Source: CAUZSH01 sp963582935 | Lineage (GTDB): Bacteria > Pseudomonadota > Gammaproteobacteria > Francisellales > Francisellaceae | NCBI GenBank assembly: GCA_963582935.1 | Contig: CAUZSH010000022.1 | Coordinates: 1-25,866, forward strand | Length of the DNA: 25,866 nt | Reading direction: 5' to 3' | Shown here: positions 8,214 through 16,551 of the stretch, piece after piece | How the letters are laid out: each line of letters starts with the position of its first letter | How positions within the stretch are numbered: position 1 is the stretch's first letter | Notes under the pieces: generated by a model | What the model was told of the DNA's origin: nothing | Seen by the model: the letters and a program-made list of their open reading frames with translations, nothing else | The model's database searches: none | Made by a program: the position numbers and the translations under genes

Positions 8214-8867
8214 TTACTTTTTTGTCACATCGAGATTATTAATCTTCATAGTAATAAGGTTTTTCATGACCTCATCCTCTTTAGAAGTTAGTCCGGTCAA
8301 TGCCTCTGTCCATGCCTTTTTAGCTGCAGAGGTATTTCCTAAGCCCATATAGGCATTCCCCAAAACGACATTTACACCCACATCAAAACTCTTATTCATA
8401 GCGACTTTATTTAATAAATCAATCGCTTGCTGATATTCTTTTTGCGCAATCATTATTCGTGCCAAACGCTCTTTTGCAATGGTTTGAATAACAGGATTAT
8501 CTGTATGTGATAATACCCACTCCAAAGAGGTTCTTGCCGCATCTAGATTATTTTCCGAGACATAAACACTCGCCAACAACAAGGCTGAAAAATTTGCATA
8601 AATTGTCTCAGGGTAGTTTGTCATAATGGCATTTCCCTTTGCAATCACCCCTTCTTTCTGAACCGTGGGAACCTGATAGTCTGACAAGAGAACTTGATAA
8701 GAGATCGATGCCTCCATCACTTTTTTCTGTTGGTAATTATTCCAAAACCGCCAACCTGCAAAAATAATGGCACAAATTAACACAACCGTTAGTAAAATGT
8801 TGCCAAACCTATCCCAAAAGTTCTTCAATGAACGTATGAATCCATCATCCAATACCGTTTCAGACAT
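8214..8867 (-). CDS. yfgM: YfgM family ancillary SecYEG/periplasmic chaperone-network protein
   Basis: A 217-residue protein with a short cytoplasmic N-terminus, one membrane helix (about residues 17-36) and a periplasmic domain of tetratricopeptide-like helices (family PF09976). E. coli YfgM associates with SecYEG and PpiD and helps hand proteins to periplasmic chaperones. I chose the ATG at 8867 (SETVLDDGFIRS after Met) because AGGAG lies six bases upstream. An ATG seven codons earlier, at 8888, overlaps the nhaA stop by four bases but has no such site. The yfgM-bamB order is conserved from E. coli. The usual flanking hisS and der are not here; nhaA and an MFS gene flank it instead. Confidence 0.88.
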   Translation of the reverse strand: MSETVLDDGFIRSLKNFWDRFGNILLTVVLICAIIFAGWRFWNNYQQKKVMEASISYQVLLSDYQVPTVQKEGVIAKGNAIMTNYPETIYANFSALLLASVYVSENNLDAARTSLEWVLSHTDNPVIQTIAKERLARIMIAQKEYQQAIDLLNKVAMNKSFDVGVNVVLGNAYMGLGNTSAAKKAWTEALTGLTSKEDEVMKNLITMKINNLDVTKK

Positions 8868-8873
8868 ACTGTA

Positions 8874-8878
8874 CTCCT
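8874..8878 (-). promoter_or_regulatory. Ribosome-binding site deciding the yfgM start
   Basis: AGGAG on the minus strand, six bases before the ATG at 8867. It supports this start rather than the earlier ATG at 8888. Confidence 0.7.
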
Positions 8879-8884
8879 GATTAA

Positions 8885-10249
8885 TCAAATCGGTTTTCTA
8901 AAGCCAAATCGTATATACAAAGCGATAAAGCCTAAAATCCCACAAAAAAGTGAAGACAAGAGTATAGCTAACTTCGCACTCATTAACCATCCATCATTGC
9001 CCCCTAAAGCTAATTCTGCAATAAATATCGACATGGTAAAACCCATCCCACTCAATATCCCCAACGGAATAAAATCACCCGCTTTAATCGTCGCTGAAAC
9101 ATACACTAAATTAAACTTAATTAATAAATATGGAATCAAGCCAAGCGCAATAAATTTACCAACTGCCAATCCAAATACGATCCCCCAAACCATCGGATCA
9201 TCTGCCGCACTATGAAAAGCACCCATCGAAATAATCATGCCCGAGTTAAATAACACAAAAACGGGTACAACGAAGAACGTAATAAATTTATGTAATCGAT
9301 GCTCTAAGCGGTGCAAGGGTGTTTCATAGTGGTAAGCGGTCGTTTCAATAGATTGCACAATCGCTTTTTCACTTTCATTTTCAAAATCACTGGGCGTATC
9401 ATCGCCCTCTTTGGTAATCGCTCGCTTAAAGCGTGCCATCAAGTTTGCCAACTTTTTATGTAGGTCTACTGAGTTGTAGCAACTCCGCCCTGGAATCACA
9501 AAAGCCACAAGCACGCCCGCAATCGTTGCATGAAGCCCCGCTCTTAGCAAACAATACCAAAGTATCGCTCCCAAAACACCGTAGAATGCTAAGTTACGAA
9601 TATCCCAGCGGTTACAAAGAATCATCAAGGCATAAACAAATGCACCCGCGAGCAAATAGTTATACCCAATCGAATCATTAAAGAATATTGCAATAATGAT
9701 CACTGCACCTAGATCATCTACGATGACCGCTGCTGAAAATAAAACAATTAATGCACGAGGGATTTTGTTTCTGAGAATAGAGAGCAACCCTAGGGCAAAC
9801 GCAATATCCGTTGCCATTGGGATTGCCCAACCAATAATTTTATCCTGCCCCCAAGTAATATAAACATAAATCAATGCGGGTAAAAGCATTCCTAACAGAG
9901 AAATCGTCACAGGAAAAATGGCTTTTTTGAGCGAGCCCAATTCACCAGAGAGTATTTCTCGCTTTATTTCTAGCCCCGCAAGCAAGAAGAAAAAAGTCAT
10001 TAAGCCTTCATTGATCCAAAGACCGATGTTTTTTTGTAGCTCAAAGCCTCCTACATGTATACCTGCTTTGGCGTCGATAATATTAAAATAGCTCACACTA
10101 TATGAACTATTTGCCCAAACTAAAGCAATAATAACACAAGCCAGCAAAACCATTCCGCCTGCAGATTGGTTTTTAAAGAAAGTGTCAAAAGACTCTACAA
10201 CTTGAAAAACACGTTTTGGAATTCGATGTGGCCTTTTGATGGGATCCAT
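8885..10249 (-). CDS. nhaA: Na+/H+ antiporter NhaA
   Basis: A 454-residue NhaA-type sodium-proton antiporter of the inner membrane, which exports Na+ (or Li+) in exchange for protons. Family residues are clear: D148 in MATDIAFALG (E. coli D133) and the ion-binding pair D178-D179 in VIVDDLGAVIIIAIFF (E. coli D163-D164). The late signature PLHRLEHRLH is at 311-320 and the GK (E. coli K300 region) lies further on. It is about 65 residues longer than the E. coli protein. Much of the extra length is a charged cytoplasmic loop at about 255-310, before PLHRLEH. The ribosome-binding site is weak. It is the first gene of nhaA-yfgM-bamB-mfs and is divergent from the CDF gene. Confidence 0.95.
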   Translation of the reverse strand: MDPIKRPHRIPKRVFQVVESFDTFFKNQSAGGMVLLACVIIALVWANSSYSVSYFNIIDAKAGIHVGGFELQKNIGLWINEGLMTFFFLLAGLEIKREILSGELGSLKKAIFPVTISLLGMLLPALIYVYITWGQDKIIGWAIPMATDIAFALGLLSILRNKIPRALIVLFSAAVIVDDLGAVIIIAIFFNDSIGYNYLLAGAFVYALMILCNRWDIRNLAFYGVLGAILWYCLLRAGLHATIAGVLVAFVIPGRSCYNSVDLHKKLANLMARFKRAITKEGDDTPSDFENESEKAIVQSIETTAYHYETPLHRLEHRLHKFITFFVVPVFVLFNSGMIISMGAFHSAADDPMVWGIVFGLAVGKFIALGLIPYLLIKFNLVYVSATIKAGDFIPLGILSGMGFTMSIFIAELALGGNDGWLMSAKLAILLSSLFCGILGFIALYIRFGFRKPI

Positions 10250-10404
10250 TTATATACCTATTAAATTTGATGAACATGAAAGACAATTAAAATCTAGCAA
10301 AAAACCTAAAAATAATCCATAAATGATTGCATATTCACACAAACTGTCTACGATGTTCGATCATCTGTATGTTTTTATGGCAAACATGTAAAGGGTGAAT
10401 TATT

Positions 10405-11541
10405 ATGACTGAGAAACTACGTTACCAAGCCATCAAGAAAGTCACTATTGTTGGCATGACCATCAACAGCATCTTGGCTATCGTAAAAATTATCGTTGGA
10501 CTTATTGGACGCTCACCAGCGCTCTTTGCTGATGGGATACATTCTCTTTCTGACTTAGTTAGTGATTTATTTGTACTCTTTGCTGCCCGCTATGCCAGCA
10601 AAGAAGTAGATCACAATCATCCCTATGGGCATCAACGCATTGAAACCATTGCCACCGTTGCATTATCCATTGTGCTTATTGTTGCAGGTTTTGGAATTGC
10701 TTATGATTCTATTTCACATCTATTATCGGGTAGCGCCTCACAACCAGATAATTATACGATTATCGCTGCCGTTTTTTCCATTTTGGCAAATGAATGGCTT
10801 TTCCGATACACCCTAAAAACTGCCAATAAAATTAACTCTGACATGCTAAAAGCCAATGCATGGCATAGTCGATCCGATGCACTGTCCTCTATTGTTGTTT
10901 TAATTGGCCTTATAGCCTCGATGATGGGCTATCCGTTTATGGATGCGGTTGCAGCTATTATTGTTTGTTTAATGATTATTAAAATGGGTATCACTTGGGG
11001 CTACCAGGCAATTTCTGAGCTCATCGATACCGGCGCTGAACCTGAAACTATTGAGAACATTTCACAAATCATCCAAAATGCTGAAGGTGTTTTAGACTTT
11101 CACAACTTACGCACGCGAAAAATGGCAGGGCAGTTGTTATTAGATGTTCATATCCAAATCGCCTCAAATCTTAGCGCATCAGAGGGGCACTATATTGGGG
11201 AACGCGTACGTGCAACACTGTCTGAAAAAGTAGAGGACATCAAAGACATTACCGTTCATATTGATGTAGATAATCATCCCGAAGGAACGCTTAAACTTGC
11301 CGACTTACCCCTTTCCCGAAAAGTGTTACTTAAGTCCGTCACACCTATCCTTGAAAAAGAAGGTCTCAAAAAATTTCTACGCGCTACCCAGCTGTATTAT
11401 AATGGGAAAAGCATTACCATTGCTTTGTGCTTTGATCTTTTAGCCCTTGAGCATAAATCGCCAGAGCAAATAAGATTAACGATGTCTAAAATTAGAAAGT
11501 TTTGCCCTGAAATAACACAAACTGACGTATTATTTCAGTAA
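10405..11541 (+). CDS. Cation diffusion facilitator (FieF/MamM-like) divalent metal exporter
   Basis: A 378-residue CDF protein that exports Zn2+, Fe2+ or similar ions from the cytoplasm in exchange for protons. The family layout is visible: about six membrane helices, metal-site motifs H46xxxD50 (ADGIHSLSD) in helix 2 and H154xxxD158 (AWHSRSD) in helix 5, and the loop DHNHPYGHQRIE (69-80). A C-terminal cytoplasmic domain follows from about residue 215. It is longer than E. coli FieF (300 residues), with an extra C-terminal extension of about 80 residues of unknown role. The ATG has AAAGGG about nine bases upstream. It is divergent from nhaA; I could not identify a clear promoter in the 155-base gap. 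Metal specificity is not determinable. Confidence 0.9.
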   Translation: MTEKLRYQAIKKVTIVGMTINSILAIVKIIVGLIGRSPALFADGIHSLSDLVSDLFVLFAARYASKEVDHNHPYGHQRIETIATVALSIVLIVAGFGIAYDSISHLLSGSASQPDNYTIIAAVFSILANEWLFRYTLKTANKINSDMLKANAWHSRSDALSSIVVLIGLIASMMGYPFMDAVAAIIVCLMIIKMGITWGYQAISELIDTGAEPETIENISQIIQNAEGVLDFHNLRTRKMAGQLLLDVHIQIASNLSASEGHYIGERVRATLSEKVEDIKDITVHIDVDNHPEGTLKLADLPLSRKVLLKSVTPILEKEGLKKFLRATQLYYNGKSITIALCFDLLALEHKSPEQIRLTMSKIRKFCPEITQTDVLFQ

Positions 11542-11557
11542 ACATCTTAAACTTTTC

Positions 11558-12397
11558 CTATGTAATTACCGTATCTGATGTCAGTGATTTAAAATCAAAC
11601 AAGGCGTGATCTAGCATTTGAGAAGGTGCAATATTTCCCAACGCACTAAAAATAACTTCTTTCCGCCCAGGATATAACTCATCCCATTCTGAAAGCATCT
11701 TCTTCACCTTTTTGCGCTGCAGGTTTTCTTGCGACCCACAAAGATTGCAAGGAATAACGGGAAATGATTTAAGCTTTGCGTATTGAGCACATTCAGCCTC
11801 ATCGACGTAAGCCATAGGACGAATCACAATATTATCACCGTCATCACTTTTTAATTTTGGCGGCATACTTTTAACCTTGCCACTAAAAAATAAATTCAAA
11901 AAAAAGGTCTCCAAAATGTCATCTTTATGATGTCCCAGTGCAATCTTGGTAATACCATTTTCTCTTGCATATTGGTATAAAATACCTCGCCGCATTCGAG
12001 AACAAAGCCCACAAGTGGTTTTATCTTCTGGGATAAGGCGCTTCACAACGCTATAAGTATCTTTTTCAATGATGTCATAATTCACCGTCATCGATTGTAG
12101 ATATTCGGGCAAAATATGCTCTGGAAACCCCGGTTGCTTCTGATCTAAATTCACAGCGATAATTTCAAAATCGATTGGTGCTTTTTTTTGTAGGTGCAAC
12201 AACATATCAAGCAAGGTATATGAGTCTTTGCCTCCTGAAAGGCAAACCATTATTTTATCACCATCTTCAATCATATTGAAATCAGCAATCGCTTTGCCCA
12301 CTTTACCAACAATACGTTTTTGAATCTTTGCTAATGGAAAATCACTCAAAAGCATTTTTTTGCGCTTTGGGATTTCGAATATTTTAACTTCTGACAT
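11558..12397 (-). CDS. ttcA: tRNA 2-thiocytidine(32) synthetase TtcA
   Basis: A 279-residue PP-loop ATPase that inserts sulfur into cytidine 32 of some tRNAs, using an iron-sulfur cluster. The PP-loop SGGKDS is at 54-59. The cluster-binding region has C129-xx-C132 (CGLCSRMRRG) and a further pair C217/C220 (CNLCGSQ). GHHKDDILET (155-164) is another family block. Length is slightly below the E. coli protein (311). It begins 12 bases after the transglycosylase gene, so galU-slt-ttcA may be cotranscribed. The ribosome-binding site is weak (GAGA). A later in-frame ATG at residue 15 cannot be excluded as the start. Confidence 0.95.
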   Translation of the reverse strand: MSEVKIFEIPKRKKMLLSDFPLAKIQKRIVGKVGKAIADFNMIEDGDKIMVCLSGGKDSYTLLDMLLHLQKKAPIDFEIIAVNLDQKQPGFPEHILPEYLQSMTVNYDIIEKDTYSVVKRLIPEDKTTCGLCSRMRRGILYQYARENGITKIALGHHKDDILETFFLNLFFSGKVKSMPPKLKSDDGDNIVIRPMAYVDEAECAQYAKLKSFPVIPCNLCGSQENLQRKKVKKMLSEWDELYPGRKEVIFSALGNIAPSQMLDHALFDFKSLTSDTVIT

Positions 12398-12409
12398 ACT
12401 ATTAATTCT

Positions 12410-13012
12410 CTACCAAAACCACCAACCTTCAGAAGGTATATTACAGCTTTTCAATTGAGAAGCATATCTCCATGCCCAAGCCTGGGTGTCTTTGGCATAA
12501 CTCATCAAACTTGGGTTATTTTTATAACTGCCTTGCTTATAGCCATTTGGACCTTGATGATATGCAAGATAAAGCTTATAGGCATCATTCTTAGGAATCC
12601 CTAAACGCTGGTGAATAAAATTTCCATACCAACCAATAAAATCTGTGGCATCAGCAAAATCGGTACGAGAGCCTGCGCTATTCCCCGTGGCATTTTGATA
12701 TTGTTCCCACGTGCCATCTAACGCTTGTGCATAACCATAAGCCGTGGAGACTCGTGAACTTGGAATAAACCCAAGAATGTAGGTTCTGGGTGTTTTTGCA
12801 TCCGCAACAAAATGAGATTCTTTGCGAATCATGGCAAACTGAACACTAATAGGAACACCCCATTTATTGTAAGAACGCTTAGCATCATAAAACCAGCTTG
12901 GATATTCCTGAGCAATGGCACAAGCATTGCCAATATTTCTGGGCGGTGCCGTGGTGCAGCCCACCAAAAATAAAACACCTAATAGAGGTAATGTATATAG
13001 AAATTTTTTCAT
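12410..13012 (-). CDS. Lytic transglycosylase-like (SLT domain) lipoprotein
   Basis: A 200-residue lipoprotein: MKKFLYTLPLLGVLFLVGC gives a signal peptide and lipobox with Cys19. The mature part is an SLT/goose-lysozyme-type domain. The probable catalytic Glu65 is in AMIRKESHF, followed by a family-like block SSRVSTAYGYAQALDGTW and later LAYHQGPNGY. Such enzymes cleave the MurNAc-GlcNAc bond of peptidoglycan with anhydro-MurNAc formation, here probably from the inner face of the outer membrane. I chose the ATG at 13012 because it begins directly with a signal peptide; the same frame extends 22 codons further upstream, to an ATG at 13078, but that part does not look like a leader. It lies between galU and ttcA on the same strand. 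Confidence 0.85.
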   Translation of the reverse strand: MKKFLYTLPLLGVLFLVGCTTAPPRNIGNACAIAQEYPSWFYDAKRSYNKWGVPISVQFAMIRKESHFVADAKTPRTYILGFIPSSRVSTAYGYAQALDGTWEQYQNATGNSAGSRTDFADATDFIGWYGNFIHQRLGIPKNDAYKLYLAYHQGPNGYKQGSYKNNPSLMSYAKDTQAWAWRYASQLKSCNIPSEGWWFW

Positions 13013-13085
13013 TAAGGGCTCAAAAAATTTTGATACTTTCTTCCAGCCTAACGAGCTTATAAAAATATCACAATTCAATTACTTA

Positions 13086-13937
13086 CTATTTTTTAACATA
13101 TTCTCTAAAGGCTTTACCTAAACCAGGGTGGCGACAGGCATATTCATAGTTCGCAATCAAAAAACCAAGCTTATCACCACAATCATAACGTTGCCCTTCA
13201 AAGATATGTGAGATCATTCGACCTGCTTTAATTTGTGCGGCAATCGCATCGGTTAATTGAATTTCGTTTCCTGCGCCTGGCTTGATTTTCTCTAAATGAT
13301 CAAAAATGCTTGCCGACAAAATATATCGCCCTACAACGGCTAGATTTGACGGTGCATCTTCAGGCTTCGGTTTTTCAACAATTGATTGAATGCTTTTATC
13401 TGCCGAAATTTCAACAATACCATATTGATGCGTATCTTTTTGGGGTACTTCCTGTACTGCCAAAACGCCACAACGCTGATAACGATGCTGATCTACCATT
13501 TGAGACAAACACCCTTTTCCTTCACTCGCGATCAAATCATCTGCCAACAATACCGCAAAATCCTCACCACCGATCAAACGTTTTGCACATAACACCGCAT
13601 GCCCCAACCCTAACGCCTCTTTTTGGCGGATATAAACACACTGAACATGTTTCGGCACAATATTACGCACCATCTCCAGCATGTCTAGTTTTTGTTTTTT
13701 CTCCAGCTGATATTCCAACTCAAAGCTTTTATCAAAATGATCCTCAATCGTACGCTTATGGGTACTGGTAACAAAAATTAACTCATTAACACCTGCTTCA
13801 ATCGCCTCTTCAACTGCATACTGAATCAGCGGCTTATCCACCACAGTTAACATCTCTTTTGGCGATGCTTTCGTAGCAGGTAAAAACCGAGTTCCCAGCC
13901 CTGCCACAGGAAAGACGGCTTTGCGTATTGGCTTCAT
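13086..13937 (-). CDS. galU: UTP-glucose-1-phosphate uridylyltransferase GalU
   Basis: A 283-residue nucleotidyltransferase converting glucose-1-phosphate and UTP to UDP-glucose, a donor for LPS core, capsule and other glycans. The N-terminal signature FPVAGLGTRFLPATKASPKE (residues 9-28) contains the nucleotide-binding glycines, R17 and K27. VVDKPLIQYAVEEA and LLADDL are further family blocks. It is slightly shorter than E. coli GalU (302). GAGGG seven bases upstream supports the ATG. It is divergent from tdk and leads the galU-slt-ttcA group. It would feed the same surface-glycan chemistry as the rml genes at 20-23 kb. Confidence 0.95.
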   Translation of the reverse strand: MKPIRKAVFPVAGLGTRFLPATKASPKEMLTVVDKPLIQYAVEEAIEAGVNELIFVTSTHKRTIEDHFDKSFELEYQLEKKQKLDMLEMVRNIVPKHVQCVYIRQKEALGLGHAVLCAKRLIGGEDFAVLLADDLIASEGKGCLSQMVDQHRYQRCGVLAVQEVPQKDTHQYGIVEISADKSIQSIVEKPKPEDAPSNLAVVGRYILSASIFDHLEKIKPGAGNEIQLTDAIAAQIKAGRMISHIFEGQRYDCGDKLGFLIANYEYACRHPGLGKAFREYVKK

Positions 13938-13949
13938 AAAATACCCTCT

Positions 13950-13978
13950 TTGGTTATCTTCTCTATAGATGATAGAAT
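13950..13978 (+). promoter_or_regulatory. Putative promoter for tdk
   Basis: TTGGTT (-35, 13950-13955) and TAGAAT (-10, 13973-13978) are separated by 17 bases, about 31 bases before the tdk ATG. It overlaps the opposite-facing galU promoter candidate. Confidence 0.4.
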
Positions 13979-13990
13979 ATTCTCATTCAA
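13962..13990 (-). promoter_or_regulatory. Putative promoter for galU
   Basis: On the minus strand, TTGAAT (-35, 13985-13990) and TATAGA (-10, 13962-13967) are separated by 17 bases, about 24 bases before the galU ATG. Confidence 0.35.
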
Positions 13991-14009
13991 ATCACAAAAC
14001 AACTTTTCC

Positions 14010-14585
14010 ATGGCAAAGCTACATTTTTATTACTCCACCATGAACGCAGGCAAAAGCACCGTACTACTTCAATCCGATTATAACTACCGTGAACGGGGCA
14101 TGAACACCCTGCTATTTGCACCAAAGTTCGATAACCGTTATGGCATTGGAAAAATCACTTCACGTATTGGTCTGCAAGCAGAAGCACAGCTTTTTAATGC
14201 TGAAACAAACTTTCTAGAAATCGTTTCGCTCACTCAATCACAAAACCAGCTACACTGCATTTTGCTAGATGAAGCGCAATTTTTAACGAAAGCACAAGTC
14301 TACCAGCTGACAGAAATTGTTGATCAACTTCATATTCCCGTGCTGGCTTATGGGCTCAGAAATGATTTTCAAGCAGAGCCATTTGAGGGTAGCAAATATT
14401 TACTCACTTGGGCAGACAGCTTGATTGAAATCAAAACCATTTGCCACTGCGGAAAGAAAGCAAACCATGTCCTAAGGTTGGATGAAAATGGGCAAGTGGT
14501 CAGTGATGGCAATCAGGTTCAAATCGGTGGCAATAACAGCTATGTTTCTGTCTGTCGGCGACATTTTAAATCAAAAACAATATAA
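14010..14585 (+). CDS. tdk: Thymidine kinase
   Basis: A 191-residue type II thymidine kinase that phosphorylates thymidine with ATP in the salvage pathway. The P-loop MNAGKST is at 11-17, the DEAQF block at 87-91, and a zinc-binding pair is recognisable as CHCGKKA and CRRHF near the C-terminus. Length is close to E. coli Tdk (205). I chose the ATG at 14010 because family proteins start just before this strand. The frame stays open upstream to a TTG at 13950, but that stretch overlaps the probable promoter and is not protein-like. No good ribosome-binding site is visible. It is divergent from galU and followed by metK. Confidence 0.93.
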   Translation: MAKLHFYYSTMNAGKSTVLLQSDYNYRERGMNTLLFAPKFDNRYGIGKITSRIGLQAEAQLFNAETNFLEIVSLTQSQNQLHCILLDEAQFLTKAQVYQLTEIVDQLHIPVLAYGLRNDFQAEPFEGSKYLLTWADSLIEIKTICHCGKKANHVLRLDENGQVVSDGNQVQIGGNNSYVSVCRRHFKSKTI

Positions 14586-14632
14586 AGACTTAAAAAGTCT
14601 TCGCTCAGCACTTCAACTTTGTCTGTAAATAG

Positions 14633-14641
14633 TGCTAAAAT
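14633..14641 (+). promoter_or_regulatory. Possible extended -10 promoter for metK
   Basis: TGCTAAAAT (TG at 14633-14634, TAAAAT at 14636-14641) lies about 38 bases before the metK start. A matching -35 is poor. No SAM riboswitch or Met-box-like repeat is evident in the 93-base gap. Confidence 0.35.
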
Positions 14642-14678
14642 ACTCCTGTTATTCCACCAAAGTTAAAAGAATTTCATT

Positions 14679-15839
14679 ATGGCAAAGGATTTTTTATTTA
14701 CCTCAGAAAGCGTCTCAGAAGGACATCCAGACAAGATAGCAGACCAAGTTTCTGATGCGGTTCTGGATGCTATTTTGGAGCAAGATAAACAAGCCCGGGT
14801 CGCATGCGAAACCTTGGTAAAAACTGGCATGGTGCTGGTCGCTGGTGAAATCACCACAAACTCTTGGGTGGATATTGAAGCACTGGTACGCAAAGTCGTC
14901 ACCGATATTGGTTATACCAGCTCCGCTGTTGGGTTCGACGGCAACTCTTGTGCTGTTATTAATACCATCGGCAAACAGTCTCCTGAGATTGCACAAGGCG
15001 TTGACCGAGAATCAAACCTTGATCAAGGAGCTGGCGACCAAGGACTGATGTTTGGTTTTGCGAGCAACGAGACGGATGTGCTCATGCCTGCTGCCATTCA
15101 CTACTCACACCTCATTATGAAAAAACAAGCTGAGCTTCGCAAAACTGGAATCTTACCTTGGTTGCGTCCCGACGCAAAAAGCCAAATTACCCTGCGTTAT
15201 ATCGATGGAAAACCCATCGGTGTGGATACAGTTGTCGTTTCAACGCAACATGCACCTGATATTTCACATAAAGATATTTGTGAGGCCGTCATTGAAGAAA
15301 TCATTAAGCCTGTACTCCCCAAAGTATGGCAACAAGATAAAATCACTTACCACGTGAACCCAACTGGACGATTCGTCATTGGAGGACCTGAAGGCGATTG
15401 TGGTTTGACAGGACGTAAGATCATTGTAGATACCTATGGTGGAGCGGCACATCATGGCGGTGGTGCCTTTTCAGGGAAAGACCCTTCCAAAGTGGATCGT
15501 TCCGCGGCTTATATGGGACGTTATGTGGCTAAAAATATCGTCGCCGCCAAACTTGCAGATAAATGTGAAATACAAATTTCATACGCTATTGGTGTAGCAA
15601 AACCCACCTCCATTATGGTCAATACCTTTGGAACTGGAAAGATTCGCGATGAGAAAATTGAGGAGCTTGTCACCCAGCATTTTGATCTACGCCCTTATGC
15701 CATTACGGAAACACTAGATCTTATTCGCCCGATCTATCTAAAAACTGCAGCTTATGGACATTTCGGACGTGAAGAGCCTGAGTTTACTTGGGAAAAAATA
15801 GACAAAGCAGAAGCATTGAGAATGGATGCTGGTTTTTAA
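14679..15839 (+). CDS. metK: S-adenosylmethionine synthase MetK
   Basis: A 386-residue methionine adenosyltransferase making S-adenosylmethionine from methionine and ATP (E. coli MetK has 384). Visible signatures are FTSESVSEGHPDKIADQVSD (7-26) with H16 and D18, the hexapeptide GAGDQG (117-122), GGPEGDCGLTGRKIIVDTYGG, and the glycine-rich GGGAFSGKDPSKVDRSAAY. It appears complete. mtnN follows after 32 bases and recycles the nucleoside products of SAM use, so the two are probably coexpressed. The upstream ribosome-binding site is weak (AAAAGAA). Confidence 0.98.
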   Translation: MAKDFLFTSESVSEGHPDKIADQVSDAVLDAILEQDKQARVACETLVKTGMVLVAGEITTNSWVDIEALVRKVVTDIGYTSSAVGFDGNSCAVINTIGKQSPEIAQGVDRESNLDQGAGDQGLMFGFASNETDVLMPAAIHYSHLIMKKQAELRKTGILPWLRPDAKSQITLRYIDGKPIGVDTVVVSTQHAPDISHKDICEAVIEEIIKPVLPKVWQQDKITYHVNPTGRFVIGGPEGDCGLTGRKIIVDTYGGAAHHGGGAFSGKDPSKVDRSAAYMGRYVAKNIVAAKLADKCEIQISYAIGVAKPTSIMVNTFGTGKIRDEKIEELVTQHFDLRPYAITETLDLIRPIYLKTAAYGHFGREEPEFTWEKIDKAEALRMDAGF

Positions 15840-15871
15840 AGGGTACTCTAAAAATATGGGACAAATCTAAA

Positions 15872-16546
15872 ATGAAAATATTAATCGTTGCCGCCATGCA
15901 TGAAGAACTTGAAGGGTTTGTTAAATCATTGTCTGAAAAAGTGACTCAGATAAGCAATACTTTTACATTTTCACTTGCAGGACACCATTGCACGGCACTG
16001 GCGTGTGGAATTGGAAAAGTGAACTCAGCGGTAAATGTCACAAAATATTCACTTGTGCTTAACCCTGACCTGATCCTTAATATTGGCACAGCGGCAGGCA
16101 TTGGCAAACATACTCAAATTTTCGACACCATTATTGGTTCAGAATTTATTTACTCTGATGTAGATGCAGTTGGTTTTGGTTATGCTTTTGGACAAGTCCC
16201 GCAAATGCCTAAAACCTATACTCTTCACCCATCATTAATGCCACTTGTCACAACATTCACCAATAAAAACTCTACCAGTTTAGGACAAATTGTTTCTGGA
16301 GACTCATTTATTAGCGACATTAAATCCGTTGATAATATTAAAACCAAACTGCCAAAAGCTTTATCTCTGGATATGGAAAGTGTGTCTATCGCACAAACCT
16401 GTTATCTCCTCGACAAGCCTTTTCTTTGCATTCGAGGCATCACAGATAAAGCAGATGATGCATCCAGTAATCAACATGCTGAAAATCTGGACCGAGTTTC
16501 CAGAACCGTTGCTGAAACAGCAATTTCATTGATCACCTCATTGTAA
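15872..16546 (+). CDS. mtnN: 5'-methylthioadenosine/S-adenosylhomocysteine nucleosidase
   Basis: A 224-residue nucleosidase that cleaves adenine from methylthioadenosine and S-adenosylhomocysteine; the second reaction gives S-ribosylhomocysteine, the LuxS substrate. The start MKILIVAAMHEEL matches the family, with Glu11/Glu12 in the active site. SGDSFIS (142-148), the DMES block (167-170) and Asp192 in RGITDKADD (catalytic acid) are present. The frame is open 28 codons further upstream into the end of metK, but the homologous protein begins at 15872. It directly follows metK, and ends five bases before the broken SDR gene on the other strand. Confidence 0.93.
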   Translation: MKILIVAAMHEELEGFVKSLSEKVTQISNTFTFSLAGHHCTALACGIGKVNSAVNVTKYSLVLNPDLILNIGTAAGIGKHTQIFDTIIGSEFIYSDVDAVGFGYAFGQVPQMPKTYTLHPSLMPLVTTFTNKNSTSLGQIVSGDSFISDIKSVDNIKTKLPKALSLDMESVSIAQTCYLLDKPFLCIRGITDKADDASSNQHAENLDRVSRTVAETAISLITSL

Positions 16547-16551
16547 AAACG

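Noticed and set aside
10250..10404. Search for promoters or an operator between nhaA and the CDF gene
   Set aside because: Weak -10-like AT-rich stretches are present but no pair had acceptable spacing and match, so no promoter is reported.
13310..13771. A 153-codon open frame on the plus strand inside galU
   Set aside because: It is antisense to a strongly conserved galU, has no ribosome-binding site, and its product is rich in His/Tyr/Pro in a way expected of a shadow frame.
13950..14009. Upstream TTG extension of tdk by 20 codons
   Set aside because: The stretch is not like other thymidine kinases and overlaps the promoter candidate.
14585..14601. Seven-base inverted repeat (AAGACTT, AAA loop, AAGTCTT) after tdk
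   Set aside because: The stem is AT-rich and has no T-run on either side, so it is not a convincing terminator; it could be chance.
14586..14678. Possible SAM riboswitch upstream of metK
   Set aside because: The gap is only 93 bases and shows no recognisable riboswitch helices, and gammaproteobacteria usually control metK by repressor instead.
15788..15871. Upstream extension of mtnN into metK
   Set aside because: The true family start lies at 15872; upstream residues come from metK in another frame.
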